Shown here: positions 13,080 to 26,165 of the stretch, one piece after another
Layout: the number at the start of each line of letters is the position of its first letter
Position numbering within the stretch: position 1 is the first letter of the stretch
Assembly: GCA_020746875.1 (NCBI GenBank)
Contig: JAGTJL010000023.1
Coordinates: forward strand, 1 to 64,000
Direction: 5' to 3'
Length of the DNA: 64,000 nucleotides
Origin: Rhexocercosporidium sp. MPI-PUGE-AT-0058
Lineage: Eukaryota > Ascomycota > Leotiomycetes > Helotiales
Notes under the pieces: generated by a model
What the model saw: only the letters and a program-made list of their open reading frames with translations
Databases searched by the model: none
What the model was told of the DNA's origin: nothing
Translations under genes and position numbers: made by a program

Positions 13080-16000
13080 CGGGCCGTAATAATAATAAAT
13101 AATAACAATATAATAATATTAAGTAAATAACATTTATAAAGTCAACTTAATATATAAAATATAACACGCTAAAAGTATATAAATAAGTCTTAATTTCCTT
13201 TTATAAAATTCTGTTTTTATAAGTAATATTAACGTTAAGTAAATTACGGCTCGTTTCGATTTAATTTCGAACTGTTTTCAATTTATAAAAGATATTAACA
13301 GTTCGTAAGATGTCTATTTTAATTGCTTTAGCTTACGCCACCGGTGTCTTCGCTACTCTTGCAGCTTAAACTTACGTCGCCTCGCTGGCTCTTCCTCCCC
13401 CCTCTTCTTAAATGTTTCCTTAATAAGTTTTCCTTTCGATTTACGGTTTATAAAAAAGCTAATTAATATCCGTAAGCCCCCTCCTCTTCCTTAATCTTAC
13501 TTACGCTATCTTTGTCTTTTATAAATTAGTTATCGTCCGCGCCGCCGTATTACGTTTAAGTTATACCTTTTTTAATAATCGCTTTTTTAATTTAAAAGCG
13601 TAATTTATTTAAATTAATAAGTTTTTTCTTTTTAAATTAATTATAAACCTCTTTTCGTTTATTATAAATAATTATTAACGTATAAATATATTAATTAATC
13701 CGTAGCTAGGCAAGTTATGCTTTTAAGTTATAAATATTATTAAAAAGGTACGGGACTTTAGACGCTTTACGTTTAAAATCTTTATTTCTTAAGAAAGTTA
13801 TATGGCAACTATTATTATAATAGTAAAGGTACTCGTTATTTCTTTCGTAAGTTATATAACTTTTTCTTAGCCTTTTTTAAATTATAATTAATATTTCCGG
13901 ATTTATAAGCCGGGCTATTAGTCTCCCCCCCGCCGCCGCCGCCGCTATTACTACTATTACTATTAGTCCTTTTTTTACTTCGGCGGGTCGCTCTCGTCGT
14001 CATAACGATTTTATAAAGGTCGTTCTTTTAGTAAAGCGTCTTCGATTTAATAAATAATATATTTTTAAACGTGAATTTGGAGATTTTCGGACCGTAATTA
14101 ATCGTTTTTTAGTCCGCCGGCCCGCCGTTACATTTCTTCTTAAAGGGCACGCCGTTTTACTGAGCTTTATAAAGAGCTAGCGGCTCTTTACGAAAAGGAG
14201 GCGAAGGTATTAAAAGATAAGGAGGAGGAGGATATTTAAGCGGTTCCGAAGTCCTCGCAGGCGGAAAATCTCGAGTTATAAATTTTATTAAAGGTTTCTT
14301 ATAAGGGTATATTTTTTAATTTTAAATAAGAACTAGTCTATTATTATAACTTTCGGACTTATTTTATAATTTATAAACGTATTTTATAACTTTTAAATTA
14401 TAATATAACTTATAAACCGCTTATAATTAAATTAAAATTAACGAATATTTATTAATACTTTTAAAAATATAACGTTAAGCGTACGGCCTTTGTTTTTTAA
14501 AAATAATAAAACACTTAGTCTTTTTACGCGAGACGTCCGCGATATATTAACGTATAATTACCCGTATGTAAATATAAGCGTCCGTAAATTTAACTTAATT
14601 ATATAAAACGATTGACTTTACGACTTATTAATTATTATTATAAAGTATAAACGGACCGGAAATTATTTACGGCTGAGTTTAATACTTAAACTCTTATTTA
14701 TTACGGTTAACTTAATACGTAGTAACACTCGTAACTCTTTATTAAAGTCACCTCTTAATAATCAGGCTTTAATATAATATCTTCGTAAACCCGTTACGAC
14801 TAAGCGAGACCTATTATATAAACCTTTCGGTTAATTAAGATTTTATAAAAGGAAAATAGACGTGTCGACTTTGAATGTAATTATAATAAAAGTAATAAAG
14901 GCATATTAATATTTTATAAAACCTTTATAAGGAATTAATGTAATTCGTTTTCTATTACGTTTACGTTTATAACGTATATATTTATAAATTAATACGTTTG
15001 TATTTAACCCAAAAGATAATTAATAATTATTTTATTAAGTTCCGTAATAGTTATATTTAAAGTCGAGAGCATATAACGTCTACTAAATATATTAGGGTTT
15101 CTTACGGCCCGTAATAAGAGGTCTCGCGGATAAACGTAATTAATTAAGCTCGAAACCTTAACTAATTAATAAATATATTCAGGAATTATAATTAAGTGCT
15201 TTTAAGCTAGGTTATATAATATATTATTAACTTAATTCACGAATTCCGCATTATAAGCTCTTTCGCGAACTTATATATTAATCCGTAAAGTAATACACTT
15301 TAGTCGCGGCTAAATAAACGACTTTTATAAATAAGCGCTAATAATATTAACTTATATACTATTCAGAATAATTAATAAGATTTATATAAAGTCGCCTTTT
15401 AAAATTACGAGTATTTCGCTAAATAATATATTATTCGTAAAACCCTGTAAATTAATTAATAAGCGGTAAACAATTTTAAAGTAATACTTATGTTATATTA
15501 ATACTTTATCTTAAATAATTAAATCCGTGCTACAAAGTAACTAAGCGAGTAAACTCTATTTAATAATATTACTTACGGACTACTTGTGTAAATTAATTAA
15601 GATTTTAAATTAAAAGTAAGACGTACGTCCGTTAAGTAATAATAAGGCCGTAATACTTATAAAAGCAACGTAAAGAACGGTCTTTCTTTGACTTTAATAA
15701 TAATAATATAAAGTCTTATAAAAAAAACGTCTTTCCGGAGCCTCCTTAGCCTTAAGTATAAAAGTGAGCCGTTTGCGAGTCCATAATAATCGTATTTGTA
15801 ATCTCCGTAAACGCCGCTTATTAATCCGCGTTTAATTAACTTATTATTTTTATAGCGCACGTCGTTAAATTATCTTATTATACTTTTATCGTTTACTCGG
15901 CGTGTTTACGGGATTAATCTTATTTATTTGTCGGCAAATTATACTTTATAAGAGTTTATTATAAGTCCGCAAGTCCTTGGCTAAGGAGGAACAGGCCGTA

Positions 16001-16716
16001 ATTATATTGCGAATTAAGAAATAGTAAAGGCTACTTTAATTTTAAGCTTAATCGGTGAGCTAAGTCGTTATAAAAGTGCATTTTATATTTTTTTTTAAAT
16101 AGTTTATAAATTTATAATTTCTTATTAGCAAATCTTAATTAGAAAAAGCGTCCGTAAACCGCGGCTAAAAGTAAAGAAGACTGCCTCGTTAAAATAATAA
16201 TATTACTTTTAATTATCTTTAGCTAACCCGCGTATAATATAAGCGGCTTAATACGTTTAATACGTAACTCTTTCGTAATTATATAAATCCTCGAACGACT
16301 TTGTGCCGCGAACGATTATAAAAAGCAGCCGTAAATAAAATCGCTTATTTATAACGAGGCTATAATAATATATTTAATCGATTCGATTCTCGCTTCTCTT
16401 ACGAGGGGTTTATTTATAAAGCCGTAGATTTTATACGTAGTAAGCCAGAAACTTAAAATAAAATTAAGGGCCCGCTTTTAAGTAGTCCGTATTATATTTA
16501 AAATAGGCTATAAGCGTAAAATAGGCCGTATTTCGTTTTACGGCCAGCTCGTCTGGCAGAATATTATTTAAAAAATATATAACTTATTCTTTTTATAAAT
16601 AAACCGTTAAGTATTATATTAGGGGGTATTCTTAATAAGTAGGAAACTTAAACAACTATTAAATTGCTTTTAAAGGATTTACGTATTATGTTTATACGTA
16701 ATAAGTGATTTTATTG
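13080..16716. other. Unidentified RIP-degraded repeat sequence
   Basis: AT-rich with CpG retained and CpA depleted. Short open stretches exist (for example 15860-15657, minus), but I recognise no transposase or polymerase motif. It is probably one older element, now split by the insertion of element II. Confidence 0.5.
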
Positions 16717-16721
16717 TTTAT

Positions 16722-16923
16722 TATCAGGAGTGGAATCTAGTATGAGGAGGGTCGGGGGTTGTACGGAAGGTTTGCAGGCTTAATACAGATTACGTGTTAA
16801 TATCTTTATTTATTTACTTCGGAGGGAAGTAAAGAGGATTTAAAAGGCTAAAGATTAATCTGAATTATAATTAATATATCTTAAACGTTTCAAATAATAA
16901 TTCCTTATTATTTAAACTTTATA
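16722..16923 (+). repeat. 5' LTR of element II
   Basis: 202 bp. It begins TATCAGGAGTGG (ancestral TGTCAGG) and ends CTTTATA. Its first half is GC-richer than the same part of the 3' LTR. Its last part is more mutated. Confidence 0.9.
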
Positions 16924-19900
16924 TTCTGATTTCTTTACTTATACGAAGATAGTTCGTTATTTATTTAAAGCTTTTACGAAATAATTACGATAGCTAGAAA
17001 TAAGAAGAAGATAATTTTAGCGGCAAAAGAGATACTACAATTACCTTTATCTTACTCTATCGATCAATTATTAAATATCCTTCGAAATGACTCTAAAAAT
17101 AATTCGCTTACGCGTAGCGAACAGTTCTAGCGCTTTAACGGAGGTTTAGAAGATCTTATAAATAACAATAAAAAGGGCTCGGATGCCGAAGCAGCTATCG
17201 AAGCTAAGCGACGACGAATTCTAGAAATTTAAATATAAATTAAAAAGAAGAAAAAGGAGAAGGCAATTCGGAACCGAATCGAAGAGCTGGAGGAGGTAAT
17301 GCGAGAGCGAGAGGATTTAAAGAGAGAGTTAGCGGATATACTGCGAAGAGAATAAGAAGAAGAGGAAAGTAAAGAATATATAAATAAAGGAAAGCGTCAA
17401 CACGCGAATACGGCCGGAGACCGTTATTATAATAAACCCACGGAACTTCCTCGAGATGACTTCGATATGCGCCCGATATCGTATCGACGAATCCTAAAGA
17501 TGCGAAAGCTTCTAATATATAAGGGCAAGAGCGCTGAAGAGGCTCAGTCTTTTATCCGAGGTATTAAGCAGAGGTTTTATTAAAATAAGGAAATAATATA
17601 TATTATAAATAAAAATAAAATTAATAAATGCGTTCTTACTTTCGATAAAAAAATAAAACGGAAATGAACCGGGTTCGAATCGAGGGCCGGGATAAACTTA
17701 TTTACTTAAGAGGGGTTTAAGTAATGAATACTAGACTTAATTATAAATCCTGGAAATCGAGAACTCGCGGTGCTTAATCGGTATAAAAACGCTTAATAAC
17801 GCGAAAATAAATTAATAAATAATTTTATATTTTTCCTTAATAACTTAGAATAATAATTAAAGATTAAAGATAATACGGCGAGACAACGGATTCTTTACGC
17901 TAAATTAAAGCCTAAGTTAAAGAAAGAAATTACTAAACTTAATATTACTGGAATTACTAAAACTTACGAAGAGCTAATATTTTTAGCTCGTCGCATTAAG
18001 AATGCTAATAAAGTAAATAATTAGAATAAACCCCGGAAGGATACTAATAAAGCTTTAAAGAAGGATAACAATCGTTCTTATAATAATAAATTATTTTATA
18101 TTTCTTTTTTAAACTTAAACTAAAAGCGAGACGAGTTCAGTAATATAAATCGGACTCTTATTAATATTAAGTCGGAAGCAGAAGGATCGAGTAGCAAGGA
18201 ATACTTCTATTATAAAAAGCTAAGTTATTTAATAATAAAATGCCCGGAAGTTACGTATTATAATTATTAAAAGAAAAGATATATTTCTTTAAATTATACG
18301 GAGCTACGACGGACGAGAAACGAATTAGCTTAATTTTAATCTCTTTATTACTAATAAGATCAAGCGAAAAAGAGGAATAATAAAAGATTATAATATTAAT
18401 AAAAATTCAGACTTTAAACAAAAGGATGCGAATCGAACGAGTACTTCTCGATAGCGGTATCAAAAGCAATTATATTTCTCAGGCGCTTATAATCGAATAT
18501 AGATAGAAACTTATAATTAATTAAATTAATTTAATTACAATCGAAGGAAGAAAAATTATTACTTACGGAACTTATTCCTTATAATTATATATTACTAACA
18601 GCGAAGGCACTATAAAAGGACATCGGCAATCGTATATTACTTGCGATTTCGAGATTCTAAGAGTTACTTTTATCTTAAGATTTCTTTAATTTAAAGAAAT
18701 TAACCTTATTATTAGCTTTCAATCGAAGACCTGGCAGTTTTCTTTCGAAAGGAATTAAGTTAACGTTATTTCTGCCAGAAAGTTTGCGAAAAAAACTCAA
18801 AAGGATTAAATATATTACGTTATATTTAACGCTAAGATTATTAAAAGTACCAAGTTGCCTCCGAAATATATCGATTACCAGGAGATCTTCAGCGAAACAA
18901 GTACTAAAACGCTACTTAAATACTATCTAATAGAGCATCGAATCGACTTCGAACCTGGCAAAGAACTATTATAAGGACCCGTTTACTTACTCTCCGAATC
19001 AGAGCTAATAATATTCCGAGAATACCTCGAAGCGAGTTTAAAGAAAGATTAAATCCGAAGGTTTATTAGTTTTATAAAAGCGCTTATTCTGTTTATACTT
19101 AAGAAAGGCGGAGAATTATAATTATATATCGATTACAGAAGACTTAATACTATTACGGTGAAGAATCGGACCTTTTTGCCCTTAATTAGTAAAACCTTCG
19201 ATCGGTTAAGACGCGCTAAAGTATTTATAAAGCTAGACCTAAAGGATACGTATCATCGACTCCGAATTAAGTAAGGCGACGAATAAAAGACGGTATTTCG
19301 GATTTAATACAGATACTTTGAGTATTACGTGCTTTCTTTTAAACTCTTAAATACTTTAGCGATATTTTAAGCTTATATTAACTAAGCTTTAATTAAGCTA
19401 GTAGACGTTATTTATATAATTTACTTAAATAATATCCTTATCTTCTCTAAAAGTATCGAAGACTATATAAAAGCTATTCGGGAAGTCCTCGAAAGGCTTC
19501 GTACTTATAAACTCTACGTTAACCTTAAGAAATGCGCATTCGACACTAATATTATAAAGTTTTTAGAGTTCGTAGTAAGCCCGATAAGTATCCGAATAAA
19601 CCCTTCCCGAGTCGAAAGTATTTAAAAGTAGCTTTTATTTAAGTCGTGGCGAGATATATAAGTATTCTTAAGATTTATTAACTTTTACTGCCGTTTTATT
19701 CGTAATTATATAAAAATTACTTAACTTATTATTAATTTATTAAAAAGAATACAAAAAGAAAAGAAAACAGAATTATTTTAATTCCCTCGCGCAGCTATTA
19801 TAACGTTCTTAATCTTACAAGAGAAATTCTCTTAAGCTCTAATCCTTCGTTATTTCGACCTTTAATTAAAGATTTAAATAAAAATAAATGCTTCGAAATT

Positions 19901-22249
19901 CGCTATTAATAAAATCTTATTTTAATTATTCGATAGCAATACAAAAGCTCGATAACATCTTATTATATTTTACTCGAAGAAGCTCTCTCTTATTAAGTAA
20001 TAATATAAAGTTCATAACAGGGAATTAATAATAATAATATATATATTTAAATAATAAAGTTAATACTTCCGAGGCGCTTTCGATATTATTACGATTTAAA
20101 TAAATTATTATAATTTTAAATATTTTATAACGAAACAGAAGCTTATTAGACGGCAAGTAAAGTAAGCCGATAAATTAGCTGAATTCGATTTTATTATTAA
20201 ATATTAAATTAAAATTATAAATTCTATTAATAAGCTTTTACGAAGACCTGATTTTAAAGACTCGGAACTTAGTCGGGGTAAAGACAAAGAAAAAGAGCAG
20301 TTACCGACGTTATATTAAAAGTTACGCTTAATTACGATATTATAAAAAAGAAGGCCTTTATTAATAGCATTTTTAAAATCAGAGCTTAAATAATCCCGCA
20401 TTAATGAGTTATCGGAGCCAGATTAAGGATTATTTATAAAAGATTTATAAAGCAGTAAAAAATAATCGGAAAAGGTATAAGAGACTCTCGACGGGTTTAT
20501 TACTAATATTATTAATTGCAAATAATATATATTACAGCGAATAATAATTATATTATTATAAACCGAAATAATAGGCAGCGAACTTTCGGAATCGATTTAA
20601 AGTATAATTCTTAATTTATAAAAAGCAGATCCTTTTATAATAAATAAGACGTACGAATCAATTCCAAAAGGACGTCGAGCTAAGTCCAAAGGATATTAAA
20701 AGATATGCGAAAATAGATTATTATAATATCGTAGCAAGACTTATATACTACTTAAGAAGTCATTTCGGAATGAAATCTTAAATATTAATTACAATAATGC
20801 CGTAGCAAGATACTTCGGGTTCCGAAGAACTTTCGAATTGCTTTCGAGGAAATACTTTTAATAAGAATTACGTATAAACGTTAAGAAGTATATAAGCATT
20901 TACGTAGAATATTAAAAAAAGAAACTAAAAAAGCACCGACCTTACGGCGAATTAGCTTTATTCTTTATTCTTTTAAAACTTTAAAAAGAAATAATTATAG
21001 ATTTTATTATAAATTTACCGCCGAGTAAAAAAATAAGTCGAATATACGATTCTATTCTTATAATTGTCGATCGATTTACGAAGTTAATTTAATATATTCC
21101 TGTAATGAAAACGATTACTGCATTTAAGCTAGCCGAGCTTTTTATATAATATATATATAAGGACTTTAAATACCTTAAAAGTATTATTACCGATAAAAGC
21201 TTTGTTTTTATAAGTAAGTTCTGGTTTTTAATAATATTTTACTTTTAAGTTCGACGCCGATTTAATATCGTATTTTATCTACAAACTAATAAGTAAATCG
21301 AACGGCAAAACTAAGTCTTAGAATTCTATTTAAGGATATATTATAATTACCGCTAAGATAATTAGACTTTTAAGCTAGCCTTAACGGAATTCATATATAA
21401 TAATTCGGTATATATATTTATTAATTTAATACTTTTTCGGATATTATACGGGTTTAACCCAAAGCTTAATTCGAATATCGAGGATAACGTTTAAGAAAGA
21501 AAAGCACTTGCTATAATTAAGAAAATAAGACTTTTATAATAAAAAAGAAAAGTACTTATAGAAAAGCTTCGAATTACTTCCGAATCTTATAAAAAGTTCT
21601 ATAATATTAAATATAAAAAGATTAAATTTTAAGTCGAAGATATAGTTTTATTAGCTACGAAGCACTTTCGATAATTGAGGCTTTCTCGGAAGCTTATTAA
21701 TAAATTTTTAAAGCTTTTTAAAATTAAAAGAATTATTTATAATTACGATTAAGTATATTAGCTCGAACTGCCCTTAACTTATTATATTTACAATACTTTT
21801 TATATATTACTTTTAAAACCGTAATAAGGACGAAAAGAAGTCGAAGCTAAATCAGAGGCAATTTAAGTTTAAGAGCAAAAAGAGTTCGAGGTTAAGTCTA
21901 TTTAGACTTATAAGAATACGAGGCGAGGTCGCTTATATTTAGTTCGTTAAAAAAGTTATTTTATTATAAATAATACTTAAGAGCTTATAAGTTATTTTAT
22001 ATACGTTAAAGATGCGTTATAAGAATACTTAAAAGATATATTAAAAGAAAGGAAATCGGAATTACGACGGAAGTTATAAAAATAAAAAGACCGAGAGCAA
22101 AAGTCTTTATTTAAATTCCGAAAGGCGCCGGAGGCAAAACGAAAGAAGCTTAAAAGTATAAATCGCAATATAATAAAAGCCCGAAGGCGTTATCTACAGC
22201 TCGAGGCTGCCGCTAAGGAAGCGGAGACGGCGGGCCCGAAGATCCTCTT

Positions 22250-22910
22250 TTATATCCTCGTCCTTATCTTTATCTTTATCCTTATCCTTCTCCTTCTTAA
22301 CCTCGCCTTCAGAGGCTTATCGAAGTTAATACGGAGGAAATACAAAGGCATATTAATACTTATAAGGATACGACGTAATAACTCTCGAAGGAGAGCGTTA
22401 GTCTCGTTCTGCGCAGCGAGAAGCTGGCGAAGGAGGGCATTAGTAGTAGCAGCAGCGGCAGGAGCAGTAGCAGCAGCAGCAGCGGCGGCAGGACGGGGGG
22501 TGGCGGAAGCGGGACGAAGGAGAGACGAGGCGTTACCGCCAGTAGACCGGGCGGCCCGAGCAGATCAGTTTACCGCGGCTATTACAGCAATAGCTAAGTC
22601 CCGAACCTCGTCGGCCGAGGCAAAACCGGAAGCAAAGTCATCTTAGGCCGTAAGCAGCTCTAAGGTAAAGTCGTATGCCTCCTCGGGGAGCTATCGGAAT
22701 CAATACGAATGCTTTAATATTTATTAATAATAAAAAGATATCGGAGTACTTACGGCGATACACCGGGACTTCTGATCGCGGCAGCGATTATATTTAATAT
22801 TATTAGCCTTCGAAAAGGCATAAACGTAATTTACTACGCTATTAGGGAGGTAGCGGGCGCAGCGGCAGCAAATCGAAGCTATAACGAAAGCAAGTCGGAT
22901 ATATGATTTA
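22250..22910 (-). pseudogene. Antisense cysteine-motif and coiled-coil gene of element II (two exons)
   Basis: It lies on the strand opposite to pol, between the chromodomain and the 3' LTR. Exon 1 (about 22910 to 22754) reads ASICCRCARYL, then NRCRDQKSRCIA. Allowing one TGT-to-TAT change at 22790-22792, this gives C-x2-C-x6-C. A 63-bp intron (22691-22753; donor GTAAGT, acceptor ATAG) begins two codons after the last Cys in phase 0. Splicing keeps the frame: IA joins LPEEAYDFTLELLTA. Exon 2 continues through an Ala/Pro-rich stretch made of GCN repeats (about 22440-22500) to NALLRQLLAAQNETNALLRE, a leucine-heptad coiled coil, and ends at TAA 22250-22252. Only two stops interrupt exon 2, and the segment keeps many CpA sites, unlike the rest of the element. 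Start codon not found. Function unknown. The plus strand is also fairly open here, but lacks these splice and cysteine features. Confidence 0.65.
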
Positions 22911-23260
22911 ATATAATATAATATAATATAACAGGGGGGAGACGGAGGGACAGCGAAACCAGATCGGAGGGGAGGATAATAGTATTAATTAAAGATTAGA
23001 TTTATTTAGAGGCTAAAATATAAATAACTTATAGTAAAACTCGCTATACCGCTTAATTACGCGAACTACTATTAATTTAAACTCGTTTATATTCTGATTT
23101 GAGTTCGTAATATTATTATTTATTTTACGAGTAAATTACTCTTATTCTAAGGAATCGAATCCGACTTGGATTCGTATGTATTTCGATTTACGTCCGTTAT
23201 ATTATAATTATTATTATATTATTTTATATTTTAAGGATAAGATTTTAAAAGAAAAGATAA

Positions 23261-23462
23261 TATTAAGAGTAGAATTTAATATAAGGAAAATCGGGGATTA
23301 TACGAAAAGTTTGTAGACTTAGTACGGATTACGTATTAATATCTTTATTTATTTATTTTAGAAGAGAATAAAGAGAATTTAAAAGGCTAGAGATTAGTCT
23401 GAATTATAATTAATATACCTTAAACGTTTCGAATAATAATTCCTTATTATTTGAACCTTACA
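23261..23462 (+). repeat. 3' LTR of element II
   Basis: 202 bp. It begins TATTAAGAGTAG and ends GAACCTTACA. The outer end is preserved (CCTTACA) where the 5' copy reads CTTTATA. Confidence 0.9.
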
Positions 23463-23467
23463 TTTAT

Positions 23468-26097
23468 ATTTAAGATTACTAAGGTAATACGGTCCGCACT
23501 TTTATATACGTATTTATAAATGTATTTAATAGCCTAAACCGATCCGTAAACTTTTATATTAATATACGTTTAATATTTATTAAAAAGATACGGGTTATAT
23601 AGTATTACTTAGCGATTATCGAGAGTCACGTCTTGACTATACTTGCGGATTATAAAGGTACGGCTTTCGTCCGTACGACGGTATTTAGGGTACTTATTTT
23701 TATTTATTTAAGTAAATAACTAGAATTTCTTTATAAATCGCTTTTAATATATTAATAAACCGTTAATATATATATAAGCTATATAAGAAGCGGTGGGAAA
23801 GTCTCGCTTATATGGCCTGTAAATTATATATATAAAAATTAATTTTTATAACTCGCTTATAAGACCCGTAGCTTTGTCCGAAAGCTCCGCCGATATAATC
23901 TCGTCTATTATTATAATTAATAAGTAATTAGCGGCAGATTATAAAAAGAAAAGTAAATATAAATAGGGTAAACTACGCTTTTAATACTTAATAATATACA
24001 CATAAGCGGCGTATTTTTTAAAAAGCCCTTTCTTAATATCGCTTAATAGCTTTATAACTTTTAAGTAAAATACGCGAGTAATTAAATTAAGCCGGTCCGT
24101 AAGTTATTAACTTACTTTAAGTTTACGGACGATTTCCGGCTATCGTAAGTTAGTCGTAGCCGTAATAAAGAGAGTTAGCCGTTTAAAAAAACAAATAATT
24201 ATTATAAAATTTTAAAATAATTATTATATAAAGCGATCCCTTTTTATAAAAGAAGACGGAAGGATATAACGGCGGCTAAAATCTCTTAAATTTACGTCCT
24301 CGCGGATTAAGGCGTCTATAAGCCTCTTATACACGTTCGCACGGATTTTCGTTTAATTTATTTATAATTAATTTAAGCGTATAGTTTCGTATATTATATA
24401 CGCGTCAACTACGTATTATTAAAAGAGTCGATTAACGTAAAAGAGAGCGGATTATTTGCGGCGTCGTACGTGTAATCAAAACTTATAAAAAGGCTGTTAT
24501 AAAAGCCGTAATTACTTACGGACCTTCCGGCGATTGTAAAGCTTTAAGGACTAATGCCAGCCGTATTTGCCGTATAGAAAAAGAAAGATATAATATAACG
24601 GTATATACGTAGTCGACGTAATTAAGACTTAATAAAAAAGCGGTCTGTTACGGTTAAGTTTGCGGACCGTAAGAATCACGTTCCGTCGACTGGCGTCGTT
24701 ATATTTATTAAGGAGGATTTTAGTTAACTCTTTTATAATAAGTAAGTTCTTTCGCCGTTTATTAACTTTAGTCTAAAGAATTAAACGCATTTGCGGGTTA
24801 AGAACGATCCGAAAGTTGTCGTCTTACGTCCGTAAACGGTTTTGTATCGTCTTATAAACTTATATAAATGAATTTTAATTTATAATTATCTTATGTAAGT
24901 CGCAAAGGATAATAACATTAAGTTACGGATTAAATTCTCGGCGAATATCCGTTATATAATTAAGGTCGTAAAAAAATAACTACGTAAAGGCAGGGGTTTC
25001 TTACGAGCCGGGAATTAACGGTCCTTAAAAGTGGTAAAACTTTTCGTAAGTTATATAAGAATTAACTCCTCGCGTTAAGTCGATACGGTCGTTTTTGCTA
25101 GTGCTTATAGACGTAAACGCTAACGCTTAATTATAATTGCGAATCTTTGTCCGAAAAGCATTACTTCGCGAGTCCGTATCGTTTAAAAGCCTCTATAAAA
25201 TATTAAGAAAAGGCCGTAAAAACTTTAATATTATATTGCCCTTTTTATAATAAAATTTAAACTCTTCGTAAGTAGCTTCGCCGATTTAATATAACGTAAT
25301 ACATTTTTTATACTTAATATTTATATAGCCGACGTTTAGCGGCTTTATAAGTATAAATACGAACCGGAAATTAAAAGGAATTACCCGTAAAACGACTAAT
25401 AAAAGAGTAAAAGGGTTATTTAAGGGAAGAGGAGTAGCTAAAGGGGGAGAAAGTAATAAAAAGCGGTCCTTAATTAGTAAAGGAGGCGCGAGAAGCTCTT
25501 TTACGGCCGGTAAAGGAAGAGGAGGAGAAAGAAGAGGAGGAGGGTAGTCCGTAAGCGCTCGAGCGGCTTCGATTTCAGCGCGCATTCGACGATAATGTTT
25601 TATAGGTCGCGAATTGTTTATAAGAGTTATAATAAAGCCGCTACGGGTTTGTCGAGGAGTATTAAGATCGATTTCCTTTAGTAATTGGCGTAAAAGTCGA
25701 TTCGACTAAAGATTAAGTCAATTAACGGCCTAAAACTATTTATAGTAAATATATCTTATACTTATTATACGTCTTATATTAAGCACTAAGTCAATTAATA
25801 ATAAAGTCAGTTATAAGTCGGTTTTACTTATAATTAATATATTAAATTAAAGGAAAAAAGTCTATTATAAAGTCGTTGGCGTTATTAATTATATTATAAT
25901 TAAAAAAGAACGCGTTTAAACGCGATAATAAGTTTATAAGCACGTCACGGCTTTTTACGGGTATTCCCGGCCAGTAAACCGAGGATTTTGGTGTTCCTAC
26001 GGGTGGCTCGTGCGGGGGGTGCGACTAATTAATACACTTTACGTGACCCGTTTTTTTAAAAAGTAATCCACAAATCGCTCAATATCATATAGATAAG
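23468..26097. other. Unidentified RIP-degraded repeat sequence
   Basis: Continues the sequence interrupted by element II. A 99-codon open stretch (25585-25286, minus) is Pro/Leu-rich at its start and then degenerate. I recognise no transposon domain. Confidence 0.5.
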
Positions 26098-26165
26098 GTC
26101 TTGCCCTGGCAGCCCTCCGCAAACTCCGGGGCTAGGGGACCTCGCTTCGCTACGGTCAGAAAAGC
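26098..26165. repeat. GC-rich repeat motif at the right edge of the AT-rich block
   Basis: Same orientation as 13003-13075. It shares CCCTCCGCAA, CTCCGGGG, GGGACCTCGCTTCGC and ACGGTC. Confidence 0.6.

Larger units (their letters stand above)
16722..23462 (+). mobile_element. Full-length chromodomain Ty3/gypsy retrotransposon, RIP-degraded (element II)
   Basis: The element is 6741 bp, flanked by the exact duplication TTTAT (16717-16721 and 23463-23467). The 202-bp LTRs lie at 16722-16923 and 23261-23462. Plus-strand pol follows the Ty3/gypsy order. Reverse transcriptase lies at about 19000-19460 (LYIDYRRLNTITVKN, then LKDTYHRLRIK, with the catalytic box reading YLNN instead of YLDD). RNase H is near 19840-20160 and the integrase core at about 20990-21480 (DFIINLPPSK, then IVDRFTKLI). 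A chromodomain lies at about 21880-22000 (RGRLYLVR). Many TAA and TAG stops make it inactive. Between the chromodomain and the 3' LTR lies a GC-rich segment with an antisense gene (22250-22910). It is inserted into older AT-rich repeat sequence. Confidence 0.92.

Noticed and set aside
13080..26097. A giant cargo-carrying transposon bounded by the GC-rich motifs
   Set aside because: No tyrosine recombinase captain or cargo gene is visible; the content is RIP-degraded repeat and element II only.
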